Shown here: piece after piece, positions 40,662-49,201 of the stretch | How the letters are laid out: each line of letters begins with the position of its first letter | How positions within the stretch are numbered: position 1 is the first letter of the stretch | Source: Rhodobacterales bacterium | GTDB taxonomy: Bacteria; Pseudomonadota; Alphaproteobacteria; Rhizobiales; Stappiaceae | Assembly: GCA_008107755.1 (NCBI GenBank) | Contig: VIRH01000109.1 | Location: forward strand, 1-64,000 | Direction: 5' to 3' | Length of the DNA stretch: 64,000 bases | Position numbers and translations under genes: made by a program | The notes under the pieces: model-generated | What the model saw: the letters and a program-made list of their open reading frames with translations, nothing else | The model's database searches: none | Told to the model about the DNA's origin: nothing

Positions 40662-41296
40662 TGCGCGTTCCCCTTGCCTTCGCCACCATGAAAGAGACTT
40701 TTCAACTGCGAGCGCACTGTTTCAATCACAGCGGCCTTTTCGGTCTCCTTCATGACGCCGACATCGATCTGGTCATACCCCCAGCAGGTTGTGATTGCCT
40801 GGCGGAACGTCGTTCGCGACGTCAGATCGGCAATCGCCCGCCCCGGGGTCTCCTGACGTGTCAGGATCGCCAGGACAAGCGCGCCGGGGTAGAAGCCCCT
40901 GGCGCTTTCGAATTCCGCCATTTCATCCGTCCTGTCGAAAGATCCGTCATCAGCGACTTCGATTTCGCCATCGTTTGGAAAGCAGACTTCGGTATCGATC
41001 GTGCCGTCCACCTCCCCCCAGAACACTTCCCGAACGTCATAAGACGTCCTTGAGCAGACATTGTTCGCCGTCGCCCGGAGCTCGTACGCCTTGACCGTGG
41101 CAAGGACGACAAGCGCCTCATCGGCGGCCGGAACGTCATAGTCTCCGGGCTCTCCGGGCATGCACGCAGAGGCACTCTGCACGGCGAAGCAACCGACCAG
41201 GGCCGCCAGCGCAGCTTGCCTTGTCAGGCGAACGATCCCCGGATATCGACCGGTGGTCCTCACGTGCGTCCGGAGGGCGGCCAAGCGATCAAGCAT
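40658..41296 (-). CDS. Predicted exported protein of unknown function in the homogentisate operon
   Basis: 212 residues. A hydrophobic segment near 26-44 (RQAALAALVGCFAVQSASA) resembles a signal peptide with a long N-region. The mature part has four Cys (CMPGEP, NVCSRTSYDV, EVCFPND, TCWGYDQ) that could form disulfides in the periplasm. I do not recognise the family. It follows the MBL gene by 11 bases and overlaps the DinB gene by 4, so it is co-transcribed with the catabolic genes. An effect on the pathway is not proven. Confidence 0.7.
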   Translation of the reverse strand: MLDRLAALRTHVRTTGRYPGIVRLTRQAALAALVGCFAVQSASACMPGEPGDYDVPAADEALVVLATVKAYELRATANNVCSRTSYDVREVFWGEVDGTIDTEVCFPNDGEIEVADDGSFDRTDEMAEFESARGFYPGALVLAILTRQETPGRAIADLTSRTTFRQAITTCWGYDQIDVGVMKETEKAAVIETVRSQLKSLFHGGEGKGNAQ

Positions 41297-41307
41297 CAGG
41301 TTCCCAT

Positions 41308-42258
41308 CTATCCCTGTAGGCCCTTCCAGAGCTGCGCGTCGCGGTCCGCGGTCCAGATCCGCGGCGTGTCTATATCGAGCGCCTCGTCATAGGCCCGTGC
41401 GACATTGAAGGGCAGGCAGTGCTCATAAATTGCGTAGTCGGAGAACTTCGGATCGCAGCTTTCACGGCAGGCGTCCCACGCCTCTTTCAGCGTGCCGCCC
41501 TTCAGTGCCACCCGCGCCACCGGAGAATAGGTCGAACGCACGAAATCCTTCGTGGAGTCCAGGGCCGCATTGACCATGTCCGCACCGATAAGCGCATCAC
41601 CACGGCCCGGCGCGATCGCATCCAGCCTGAAATTGCGGATGCGCTCCAGCGTGCCCGGCCAGTCGTGAAAATGCCCGTCGCCGCAATAGCAGGCCGAGTG
41701 ATACTCAACGATGTCACCCGTAAACATGACGTTTTCGTCCGGCACATAGGCAACGATATCGCCTGCGGTGTGGGCGCGGCCCAGGAACATGAGGTCGACC
41801 CGACGCTTGCCGAGATAGACCGTCATGCGGTCATTGAAGGTCGTGGTCGGCCAGGTGAGGCCGGGAATGCTCTCATGGCCCTGAAAGAGACGCGGGAAGC
41901 GGGCAAATTCCGAATCCCAGTCTTCCTGTCCGCGCTCGGCGACCATCGAGCGTGCCTTCTCGCTCATGATGATCGTCGGCGCCCCATAGGCCGAGGCGCC
42001 GAGAACCCGGACCGCATGGTAATGCGACAGCACCAGATGCGTGATGGGCTTGTCGGTGACGGAGCGGACCTTTTCGATCACCTTGTTGGCCAGCCGCGGC
42101 GTTGCCTGAGCCTCGATGATCATGACGCTGTCATCGCCGATGATGACGCCCGAATTCGGGTCGCCTTCGGCGGTAAAGGCCCAGAGATCGCGGCCGATCT
42201 CCGTGAAGGAGATGTTCTTTTCAGCCATGTCTCCGGCTGATGCGAATTGCTTGCTCAT
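41308..42258 (-). CDS. MBL-fold metallohydrolase with a degenerate metal motif
   Basis: 316 residues from ATG 42258 (GGGAG six bases upstream); the longer frame overlaps the upstream gene region and is spurious. The MBL layout is seen in GVIIGDDSVMIIEAQATPRL near 37-56, LSHYHAVRVLGASAY near 74-88, LGRAHTAGDIVAYVPD near 160-175 and FTGDIVEYHS near 179-188. The usual HxHxDH reads HYHAVR, so the third and fourth ligand positions are lost while later His and Asp remain. It may bind one metal. It is gene four of the homogentisate operon and its reaction is unknown. Confidence 0.82.
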   Translation of the reverse strand: MSKQFASAGDMAEKNISFTEIGRDLWAFTAEGDPNSGVIIGDDSVMIIEAQATPRLANKVIEKVRSVTDKPITHLVLSHYHAVRVLGASAYGAPTIIMSEKARSMVAERGQEDWDSEFARFPRLFQGHESIPGLTWPTTTFNDRMTVYLGKRRVDLMFLGRAHTAGDIVAYVPDENVMFTGDIVEYHSACYCGDGHFHDWPGTLERIRNFRLDAIAPGRGDALIGADMVNAALDSTKDFVRSTYSPVARVALKGGTLKEAWDACRESCDPKFSDYAIYEHCLPFNVARAYDEALDIDTPRIWTADRDAQLWKGLQG

Positions 42259-42307
42259 ACCGTCTCCCTGATTTTTGTTCATCTGTGCAGCCCCCCTGCC
42301 CTTGTCC

Positions 42308-43318
42308 TCAGGTGGCCTGTTCAACCGTCTGCTCGATCGCACCGAAGATCGAGTGGCCCTCCGTATCCGGCATTTCGATGCGCACGGTATCACCGAACCT
42401 GAGGAAGGGCGTCTTTGCTTCTCCGTCTTTCAGGGTCTCGACCACGCGCTGCTCGGCAATGCAGGAATAACCGACCCCACCCTCGCTCACGGGTTTGCCG
42501 GGGCCTCCATCCAGCTTGTTGGAAACGGTACCCGAGCCGATGATGGTGCCGGCGGAAAGTTTGCGCGTGCGGGCGGCATGGGCGATCAGGCGGCCGAAGT
42601 CGAAGGTCATGTCGACGCCGCCGTTGGCCCTTCCGAACGGCTCTCCGTTGAGTTCGACATGGAGCGGCAGATGCAGCTTCCCGCCCTTCCAGGCGTCGCC
42701 AAGCGCGGCCGGCGTGACCGCCACGGGCGAGAACGCAGACGACGGCTTTGACTGGAAGAAGCCGAACCCCTTGCCGAGTTCGGCCGGGATAAGGCCGCGC
42801 AGGGAAACGTCGTTGACCAGAACGACAAGAAGGATGCAGTCGCGCGCCTCCTCCGCGCCGATCCCCATGGGAACGTCGCCGGTGATGACTGCAATCTCGC
42901 CCTCCAGGTCGATGCCCCAGGCTTCGTCCTTCATGCGGATCGGGTCGCGGGGCGCAAGAAACGTGTCCGAACCGCCCTGATACATCAACGGCTCCGTCCA
43001 GAAGCTGTCCGGCATGGTCGCGCCGCGCGCCTTGCGGACAAGTTCGACGTGATTGACATAGGCCGAGCCGTCGGCCCACTGGAAGGCGCGCGGCAACGGC
43101 GACAGGGCTTCGTGCTCGTGGAAGCGGATCATCGGCACAGCTTCGTGGGACAGGCTTTCGGCCAGCAGCTGAAGCTTCGGCGCCGCATGCTGCCAGTCGT
43201 CGAGCGCCGCCTGAAGGGTCGGCGCAATCGTCGTCGCTTCCGTGCAGTAGGTCAGGCGGTCGTTGACCACCACGAGCTTGCCGTCCCGGCTGCCGTCCCT
43301 CAGCGATGCAAGTTTCAT
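42308..43318 (-). CDS. fahA: Fumarylacetoacetate hydrolase
   Basis: 336 residues. The FAH fold shows RNHVELVRKARG-like and metal-binding segments: GIDLEGEIAVITGDVP near 135-150 (Glu and Asp ligands), LVNDVSLRGLIPAELGKGFGFFQSKP split over 167-193, and GSGTVSNKLDGGPGKPVSEG near 261-280. It splits fumarylacetoacetate to fumarate and acetoacetate, the last step of homogentisate degradation. It is third in the operon, 9 bases after the MBL gene. Length and motifs match the bacterial type seen beside hmgA in alphaproteobacteria. Confidence 0.88.
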   Translation of the reverse strand: MKLASLRDGSRDGKLVVVNDRLTYCTEATTIAPTLQAALDDWQHAAPKLQLLAESLSHEAVPMIRFHEHEALSPLPRAFQWADGSAYVNHVELVRKARGATMPDSFWTEPLMYQGGSDTFLAPRDPIRMKDEAWGIDLEGEIAVITGDVPMGIGAEEARDCILLVVLVNDVSLRGLIPAELGKGFGFFQSKPSSAFSPVAVTPAALGDAWKGGKLHLPLHVELNGEPFGRANGGVDMTFDFGRLIAHAARTRKLSAGTIIGSGTVSNKLDGGPGKPVSEGGVGYSCIAEQRVVETLKDGEAKTPFLRFGDTVRIEMPDTEGHSIFGAIEQTVEQAT

Positions 43319-43327
43319 CCTAATCCC

Positions 43328-44206
43328 TCACCGTCTCTCGATCACCAGACCGTCGTGGCTGATGATGGTTTCGCCCTGGAAGGCGTCTGTCGCCTCCAGC
43401 CATTCGCGTCTTTCGAACCCCGGCAGATCGGCGGGAATGAGATGGTTGAGCACGAGCGTTCGTGCGTTTGCCGTTTCTGCAATTCGTGCAGCGTCCGGCG
43501 CCATCGTGTGGCTTGCTAGCAAGTGCTCGCGCAGCCGCTCGCCATTGCCCGTAATTTCGACAATCCTGTCAACGCCGCGCGCCAGCATGGCCTCGTGGAC
43601 CAGCACGTCACAGTCCTTCGCAAACTCCGCCAGGGGCGGGAAATAGGCCGTGTCTGCGGAAAAAACGACTGACCAGTCCTGCGCCTCGAACCTGAGCGCA
43701 AAGCAGTCGGTGACCGGTGGATGGTCGACCCGCAGCGCCCGCACCTCGAGCGAAGCGTCGCCAACCGGTACCATTCCCTCCTGAAGGCGATGGATCTCGA
43801 CGAGATCGCGCAGGTCGGGACGGCCCTCGTCGGCGATGCGCAGATCGATATCGTAGCGCATGGAGGAGACAAAGCCGTCCCAGACCTCGATCAGCCCCTC
43901 CGGCCCGAATACCCTGACCGGACGTGACAGACCGGTCGTCCAGGCCGTGTGCAACAGGGGGCCGAGTTCCAGAACATGATCGGAGTGAAGATGCGTGATG
44001 AAGACGAGGTCGAGGTCCTTTAGCGTGAGGCCAGCTTCAACGAGCCCGCGGGTCACACCGAGCCCGCAATCGACGACGCAATTTCGTCCTTCGATCCGAA
44101 GCAGCGACGCGGTCGGTGACGGCCCGCCCGGGCGAATTGCGGGTCCGCCCTTCGAGCCTAGAATGACCAGACGATCGGGCAGGTCCGGGGATGTTTCTGC
44201 GGTCAT
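43328..44206 (-). CDS. MBL-fold metallohydrolase (RNase Z-like)
   Basis: 292 residues from ATG 44206, which shares one base with the hmgA stop (TAATG). The motif HLHSDH near 71-76 supplies zinc ligands, and Asp in FSADTAY near 200 and the HTM and NHLIPAD segments near 249-270 complete the two-metal site, as in RNase Z-related hydrolases. It resembles MBL proteins that act on small molecules rather than on tRNA. Tight coupling with hmgA suggests a pathway role such as a hydrolysis or repair step, unknown at present. Confidence 0.87.
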   Translation of the reverse strand: MTAETSPDLPDRLVILGSKGGPAIRPGGPSPTASLLRIEGRNCVVDCGLGVTRGLVEAGLTLKDLDLVFITHLHSDHVLELGPLLHTAWTTGLSRPVRVFGPEGLIEVWDGFVSSMRYDIDLRIADEGRPDLRDLVEIHRLQEGMVPVGDASLEVRALRVDHPPVTDCFALRFEAQDWSVVFSADTAYFPPLAEFAKDCDVLVHEAMLARGVDRIVEITGNGERLREHLLASHTMAPDAARIAETANARTLVLNHLIPADLPGFERREWLEATDAFQGETIISHDGLVIERR

Positions 44207-45576
44207 TACTTGTCCCAGGTACCTTCCGGTGTGCCGTCGAACTTCCTTTCGAGCGACTCCCAGCAGTCGATGTAATCGTCCTGCAGCGGCGCTTCCTTGG
44301 CGGCGAACTCCGTCAGGTGCTGCGGGAAGCGGGTCTCGAACATGAAGGACATGGTGTTGTCCAGCTTCTCGGCCTTCAGTTCCGCGTTGGATGCGCCCTC
44401 GAAGGCATTGTTGTCCGGCCCATGGGGCAGCATCATGTTGTGAAGGCTCATGCCGCCGGGCACGAAGCCTTGCGGCTTGGCATCGTACTGGCCGTAGATG
44501 TTGCCCATCAGCTCCGACATGATGTTCTTGTGATACCAGGGCGGCCGGAAGGTGTTTTCGGCCACCATCCAGCGTTCCCGAAAGAGGACAAAGTCGATAT
44601 TGGCCGTACCGGGCACGCCGGAAGGCGCCGTCAGGACGGTGAAGATCGATGGGTCCGGATGATCGAAGAGAACCGCGCCGACTGGGCAATAGGTTTCCAG
44701 ATCATATTTGCAGGGCGCGTAGTTGCCGTGCCAGGCAACCACGTCGAGCGGCGAATGACCGATCTCGGTCTCGTGGAACTGACCGCACCATTTCACGGTC
44801 ACCGTGGAGGCCGTCTCGCGGTCCTCGAAACAGGCGACGGGCGTCTTGAAATCGCGACGGTTCGCCATGCAGTTGGCGCCGATCGGTCCCCTGCCCGGCA
44901 GTTCGAACTTCTGGCCGTAGTTTTCGCAGACGAAACCGCGCGCCGGCCCCTCCACGAGTTCGACCCTATAGACGAGGCCGCGCGGCAAGATGGCTATTTC
45001 CTTCGGCTGCAACTCTATCACGCCGAGTTCGGTGCAGAAACGCAGGACGCCTTCCTGCGGCACGACCAGCATCTCGCTGTCGGCGGAGTAGAAATAGGCA
45101 TCTTCCATCGAGGAGGTCACGAGGTAGATGTGGCTCGCCATGCCGACCTGGGTGTTGACGTCGCCGGCCGTGGTCATGGTGCGCATGCCGGTCAGCCAGG
45201 TGAGGTCCCTGTCGGAATGGGGCACCGGATCCCATCGGTACTGGCCAAGAGACACGACGTCTTCGCTGACGTTCGGCGCGCTCTTCCAATACGGCAGATC
45301 AATCTTTCTGAAACGGCCCGCATGCTTGACGGACGGGCGGATCCGGTAGCACCAGGTGCGCTCGTTCTGATGGCTCGGCGCGGTGAAGGCGGTTCCGGAA
45401 AGCTGTTCGCCATAAAGGCCGTAGGCGCATTTCTGCGGACTGTTCATGCCTTGCGGCAGAGCTCCCGGCAGCGCCTCCGTTTCGAAGTCGTTGCCGAAGC
45501 CCGGCATGTAGTCGAACCCGGCAGCATTCCGTCCCGTGTCGCTGACGGCGTCGACGCCGTCTGCTCTCTGATCCAT
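44206..45576 (-). CDS. hmgA: Homogentisate 1,2-dioxygenase
   Basis: 456 residues. It opens the homogentisate ring to 4-maleylacetoacetate using Fe(II) and oxygen. Recognisable segments include YMPGFGNDFETEALPGALP near 23-41, NSPQKCAYGLYGEQLSGTAF near 45-64, and the iron-site region WYHKNIMSELMG near 348-359 followed by LHNMMLPHGPDNNAFEGAS near 378-396, with two His and one Glu. Length and motifs are normal. It is the first gene of a six-gene operon. The upstream gap holds a palindrome that could bind a MarR-type repressor. Confidence 0.96.
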   Translation of the reverse strand: MDQRADGVDAVSDTGRNAAGFDYMPGFGNDFETEALPGALPQGMNSPQKCAYGLYGEQLSGTAFTAPSHQNERTWCYRIRPSVKHAGRFRKIDLPYWKSAPNVSEDVVSLGQYRWDPVPHSDRDLTWLTGMRTMTTAGDVNTQVGMASHIYLVTSSMEDAYFYSADSEMLVVPQEGVLRFCTELGVIELQPKEIAILPRGLVYRVELVEGPARGFVCENYGQKFELPGRGPIGANCMANRRDFKTPVACFEDRETASTVTVKWCGQFHETEIGHSPLDVVAWHGNYAPCKYDLETYCPVGAVLFDHPDPSIFTVLTAPSGVPGTANIDFVLFRERWMVAENTFRPPWYHKNIMSELMGNIYGQYDAKPQGFVPGGMSLHNMMLPHGPDNNAFEGASNAELKAEKLDNTMSFMFETRFPQHLTEFAAKEAPLQDDYIDCWESLERKFDGTPEGTWDK

Positions 45577-45899
45577 AACGTCCTCCCGGTTCAGAGATCA
45601 ATTTAGTTACACATGTAACCAGTCTCCAGTTACTATTCAACCACCAACCGTCTGGCGATGACATCGGCAATATGTCCCGCCGGATCGAAAACGTCGAAAA
45701 CCGAAAGAATCGTTCCCGGCGGTCGGTCCGACTGTCTCCAGGGCAGCCACGATGATTGAAGCGCGTCGCACGGAGAATGAAATTCGCGTGCTATTTCAAG
45801 GACGATCGCGATTTGTGCGGTGCTGTCGCACTTGTCTTCTTGTCCGTTGCGGCGCTTTCGAGTAAAAAGAACAAAATAGGAACATTTGAGGGTTAAGAG
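45577..45899. other. hmgA promoter region
   Basis: 323 bases without a gene between divergent hmgA and the 111-residue ORF. It holds the palindrome at 45606-45619. A GGAAC/CGTT pair on the minus strand at 45690-45716 is spaced by 18 bases, one more than EcfG promoters allow. No local regulator gene is present. Confidence 0.55.
45606..45619. promoter_or_regulatory. Candidate operator upstream of hmgA
   Basis: GTTACA-CA-TGTAAC is a perfect 6-2-6 palindrome 30 bases before the hmgA start, and a second GTTAC half follows at 45629-45633 (CCAGTTACT). Position and form suit a dimeric repressor of the MarR or similar class, which controls hmg genes in several proteobacteria. The regulator would be encoded elsewhere. 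Confidence 0.55.
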
Positions 45900-46235
45900 A
45901 TGCGATCCGCCAGTCCTGCCATGGAACCATCCCCTGTCGACCTTTCTTCAAATCCGGTCACCAAGGCGAAAATGTCGCAGTCGGCCGACGTCCACCCTAT
46001 CGACGTCACGACAGAGGATTTGCGCACGATGATCCTCTATCTGCGCAAGGCGCGGGAACGGGCGATCGATATCCGTGACCGTTCGCCCGCCGGCAGCTAT
46101 CTTGAAAGCGTTCTCATCCGCACCATTGACGGGATTGCGCTGGAGCTTTCACAGCTCGACTACCTTCTGGCGAAGAAGCCAGTGGATGTCCGCGCCGCCG
46201 GAAAACATGCGCAGCGAATGCGGCCCGCAATCTGA
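45900..46235 (+). CDS. Conserved-type hypothetical protein of 111 residues
   Basis: The frame starts at ATG 45900; a second ATG at codon 25 (MSQSADVHPIDV) may be the real start. The C-terminal two thirds look like a soluble helical protein (TTEDLRTMILYLRKARERAI, then VLIRTIDGIALELSQLDYLL). I do not recognise a family. It has no signal peptide or membrane segment and lies 71 bases before the GFA gene on the same strand, so the two may be co-transcribed. The amino-acid pattern is protein-like. Confidence 0.55.
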   Translation: MRSASPAMEPSPVDLSSNPVTKAKMSQSADVHPIDVTTEDLRTMILYLRKARERAIDIRDRSPAGSYLESVLIRTIDGIALELSQLDYLLAKKPVDVRAAGKHAQRMRPAI

Positions 46236-46306
46236 GGGTTGGTACGGCCCCTTTCATCAGGTATCTGTCTTGCCGAGGACCGTCATTCAGGATCGGAATT
46301 TCAGAC

Positions 46307-46711
46307 ATGACACTCCACAAGGGGTCGTGCCTTTGCGGCGCTGTGGCCTTCACGATCAAAGGTGATTTGCAGGCGTTCTTTCTGTGCCACTGCTCCCGTT
46401 GCCGCAAGGTTAGCGGATCTGCCCATGCGGCCAATCTGTTTGCACCAGACGCGACGATAACGTGGGAAAGCGGTGAGAAGAATGCCAGGATCTACAGCCA
46501 TCCCGAAACACGCTTCGGCAGAAGCTTCTGCTGCGAATGTGGCGGCGCTCTTCCCAGAAAGGCGGCGGACGGCAAGTCGCTGGTCATCCCCGCCGGCTGC
46601 CTCGATACGCCGGTCGAGATCAATCCCACGGCGCATATCTTCACGGCCAGCCGGGCTAATTGGGATCACGACCTGGAAACAGTGCCGATGTACGACGAAC
46701 TTCCGAAATAG
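46307..46711 (+). CDS. GFA-family protein (CENP-V/GFA zinc fold)
   Basis: 134 residues with the cysteine ligands of the GFA fold: GSCLCGAV near 7-14, CHCSRCRK near 27-34 and CCECGGAL near 75-82. These bind two zinc ions. The founding member was described as speeding the glutathione-formaldehyde reaction, but most members have no proven role. It is probably a small cytoplasmic zinc protein. The upstream spacing has no strong ribosome-binding site. It is convergent with the HerA-like gene. Confidence 0.87.
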   Translation: MTLHKGSCLCGAVAFTIKGDLQAFFLCHCSRCRKVSGSAHAANLFAPDATITWESGEKNARIYSHPETRFGRSFCCECGGALPRKAADGKSLVIPAGCLDTPVEINPTAHIFTASRANWDHDLETVPMYDELPK

Positions 46712-46732
46712 ATCCGACAATCAGTCGGTTCG

Positions 46733-48208
46733 TCAGGCCGCGGCTTCGTCCCCGGGTGCAGTCTGCCAGCCGAGATCGGTCAGCGTGACGATTCGATTGC
46801 CGCGAAGGTCGGTGGCGCAGACCAGAAAGCCCCGTTCTTCCATGTGGCTGAGGAGCCAGCGCGCCCGGCCCGGAGACCGGGTGCCGTAAGCCGTCGCGAT
46901 TTCGATGTTGCCCGGACATGGCGCCTTGGCGATCGCGGCCTTTGCCAGCAGAAGATAGACCCCGCGCATATCCTCGGGCAGTTCGGCTGCAATGAGTTCG
47001 GCCTGCGCCCAGTCGCCGTCGTCCATCTCGCCTTTTTCGACACCGGCACGGGCGACAGAGAGCTTTTCACGGAATGTCTGAAGATCGGGCGCACCGCCCG
47101 GCAGTTTCGAGATGCGGCAGCGGACCTGGAAGTCCTGATAAAGCGTCGCAATCGGCTGGAATGCCGCGTCCTCTTCTTCCAGAATGCCGGCGATGATCTC
47201 GGCGATCTTCGCCTCACGCTCGCCGAAATCGAGCAGGCTTTCAGCGGGCTGAACATCGCTCTCACCGGGTTGACCTGCCGAGCTCAGACGATCGAGCACC
47301 TCCCCGGTGGAGGCAACCGGCTCGACGAAGCGCTGGCGCACCGGCTGCGCCTCGTCCGCTCCCGGCGTGAAGATGAGATCCTTGGCATCTTCCTTGGGCT
47401 GTTCGGGCAATGGCATCAGCTTCGGACTGCCGCCGCGGCCTGCGGTTTCCACCGGGCCGATGCGGACCGGAACGGGCCGTCTGGACAACGCCGGACCGAG
47501 CGCGATGAAGTGACCCCGGTCGAGATTTCGGAAGCTCTCTGCCTGACGCCGCTCCATGCCCAGAAGATCGGCGGCACGCGCCATGTCGATATCGAGGAAG
47601 GTGCGGCCCATAAGGAAATTCGACGCTTCAGCGGCGACGTTCTTGGCCAGCTTGGCGAGACGCTGCGTCGCGATGATCCCGGCAAGACCGCGCTTTCGGC
47701 CGCGGCACATCAGGTTGGTCATGGCCCCCAGCGAACGGCGCCGTGCCTCTTCGGTCACCTCGCCGGCCGCGGCCGGGGCAAAAAGCTGGGCTTCATCGAC
47801 CACGACGATCATGGGATACCAGAGGTCGCGGTCCGCATCGAACAGTCCGTCGAGAAATGTCGCGGCGGCCTTCATCTGACGGTCCGCATCCAGGCCTTCC
47901 AGATTGAGGATCACCGACACCCTGTGCTGACGCACGCGGCCCGCGATCATCTGCAGGTCCTTTTCGGTGCCGACCGCGTCGACGACCACATGGCCGTACT
48001 TGTCGGCGAGCGAGACGAAATCGCCTTCCGGGTCGATGATGGCCTGCTGAACCCAGTTGGCGGACTGCTCCAGAAGTCTGCGCAGGAGATGCGACTTTCC
48101 CGACCCGGAATTGCCCTGCACCAGCAACCGTGTTGCCAGTAGTTCTTCCAGGTCGAGCCCGGCGCGTGCGCCGCCCGTCATGTCACCGATATCGATTTGA
48201 ACCGTCAT
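46733..48208 (-). CDS. HerA-like P-loop ATPase (DUF87 type)
   Basis: 491 residues. Walker A QGNSGSGKSHLLRR near 32-45 and Walker B MIVVVDEAQLFAP near 133-145 lie in a HerA/FtsK-like ATPase fold, followed by RGRKRGLAGIIATQRLAKL near 169-187. Residues about 330-490 form a helical C-terminal region ending in a winged-helix-like part (GRARWLLSHMEERGFL). HerA-type proteins are hexameric DNA translocases, often with NurA nuclease. No nuclease gene is adjacent. The protein is common in alphaproteobacteria and its exact role is unknown. Confidence 0.85.
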   Translation of the reverse strand: MTVQIDIGDMTGGARAGLDLEELLATRLLVQGNSGSGKSHLLRRLLEQSANWVQQAIIDPEGDFVSLADKYGHVVVDAVGTEKDLQMIAGRVRQHRVSVILNLEGLDADRQMKAAATFLDGLFDADRDLWYPMIVVVDEAQLFAPAAAGEVTEEARRRSLGAMTNLMCRGRKRGLAGIIATQRLAKLAKNVAAEASNFLMGRTFLDIDMARAADLLGMERRQAESFRNLDRGHFIALGPALSRRPVPVRIGPVETAGRGGSPKLMPLPEQPKEDAKDLIFTPGADEAQPVRQRFVEPVASTGEVLDRLSSAGQPGESDVQPAESLLDFGEREAKIAEIIAGILEEEDAAFQPIATLYQDFQVRCRISKLPGGAPDLQTFREKLSVARAGVEKGEMDDGDWAQAELIAAELPEDMRGVYLLLAKAAIAKAPCPGNIEIATAYGTRSPGRARWLLSHMEERGFLVCATDLRGNRIVTLTDLGWQTAPGDEAAA

Positions 48209-48311
48209 ACGATCATCTCAAGCACGCTCGCCGGCAGCGCGCCAATATCTCCGAAAGGTTGTCCTCAAGTGCGGTAGTCAGCACGATTCCACGCAGCTTG
48301 CAAAGCCGGTG

Positions 48312-48331
48312 ACCGGGCTTCCCCGGTTTTT
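48312..48331 (+). terminator. Terminator-like hairpin upstream of the cupin gene
   Basis: ACCGGG-CTTC-CCCGGT forms a perfect 6-bp stem with a tetraloop followed by TTTT, on the plus strand. No plus-strand gene precedes it, and it ends 123 bases before the cupin start. It could be a leader attenuator, the end of a short RNA, or a chance structure. Confidence 0.4.
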
Positions 48332-48454
48332 CCCTGAATTCCACCGATGATGCAATGCATCGCCGAAAATTCGGACCCCAAATACCATCGACCTCCTTGA
48401 AAAACGAGCGGCAAGTGCGAATTGATTGGAACAAGCTTTGGGAGGAGGCTGACT

Positions 48455-49111
48455 ATGAAGATCCATGCGGACCTGTCCAAACGGGCGGTGGTCGATTGCG
48501 CCACGCTCGACTGGGTTCCTTCGCCAATGCCCGGCGTCGAGCGGCGCATGCTGGAACGCGACGGCGCGGAAGTGGCCCGTGCGACCAGCCTTGTCAGATA
48601 CGCCCCCGGCTCGGCCTTTTCAGCTCACCGACACGATCTCGGCGAGGAATTTCTCGTGCTTCAAGGCGTCTTTTCCGACGAAACCGGCGACTTTACCGAA
48701 GGCATGTATGTCCGAAACCCGCCAGGTTCGAGCCATATCCCCTCCAGCGAGCCCGGCGCCGTCATTCTGGTAAAGCTGCGCCAGATGAAGCCGGATGATG
48801 ATGCCATCGTTCGCATCGACACGCTTGATACGGCGAGCTGGCAGGGTGGGCGCCCGGGCGAGAGCATCCTGCCTTTGTTCGTGCGGCCCGACGAGGAAGT
48901 CGTGATGCTAGACTGGCAGGCGGGTGCATCGTTCGACGAACAGTCCTTCCCCGGTGGCGCGGAATATTTCGTCTTGCACGGAGGTTTCGAGGATAAGGAC
49001 GGCCGCTACGATCAGGGCACATGGCTGCGCCTGCCGCCCGGCAGCCGCCAGACGATGCGGACCACCCAGGGCGCGCGCATCTGGCGCAAGACCGGGCACC
49101 TCACCTCCTGA
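48455..49111 (+). CDS. Cupin-domain protein (ChrR-like cupin repeat)
   Basis: 218 residues from ATG 48455 with GGAGG seven bases upstream. Two cupin barrels: the first carries SAHRHDLGEEFLVLQGVF near 62-79 with the His/Glu metal ligands, and the second SFPGGAEYFVLHGGF near 165-179, where the His pair is lost. The pattern resembles the cupin half of ChrR anti-sigma factors but lacks the N-terminal zinc anti-sigma domain. A metal-binding enzyme or sensor is likely; the substrate is unknown. Confidence 0.8.
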   Translation: MKIHADLSKRAVVDCATLDWVPSPMPGVERRMLERDGAEVARATSLVRYAPGSAFSAHRHDLGEEFLVLQGVFSDETGDFTEGMYVRNPPGSSHIPSSEPGAVILVKLRQMKPDDDAIVRIDTLDTASWQGGRPGESILPLFVRPDEEVVMLDWQAGASFDEQSFPGGAEYFVLHGGFEDKDGRYDQGTWLRLPPGSRQTMRTTQGARIWRKTGHLTS

Positions 49112-49147
49112 GGTCAGGTCAGCCTCGTCAGTCCCTTTGAATGATGG

Positions 49148-49191
49148 CGCCCCCGCGCGCATTGGTGCGGGGGGCGGCCGGTGCGCCGGCC
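49148..49191. terminator. GC-rich hairpins between convergent cupin and nitroreductase genes
   Basis: Two adjacent stem-loops: GCCCCCGC pairing with GCGGGGGGC (49149-49175, one bulge) and GGCCGG-TGCG-CCGGCC (49176-49191). The second is followed on the plus strand by CGCTTCTTTCT. They fill the 90-base gap between convergent genes and probably end transcription in both directions. Confidence 0.5.
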
Positions 49192-49201
49192 CGCTTCTTT
49201 C

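Noticed and set aside
45690..45716. A GGAAC...CGTT pair upstream of hmgA on the minus strand
   Set aside because: The spacer is 18 bases, outside the 16-17 seen in EcfG promoters, and hmgA has a more suitable palindrome nearby.
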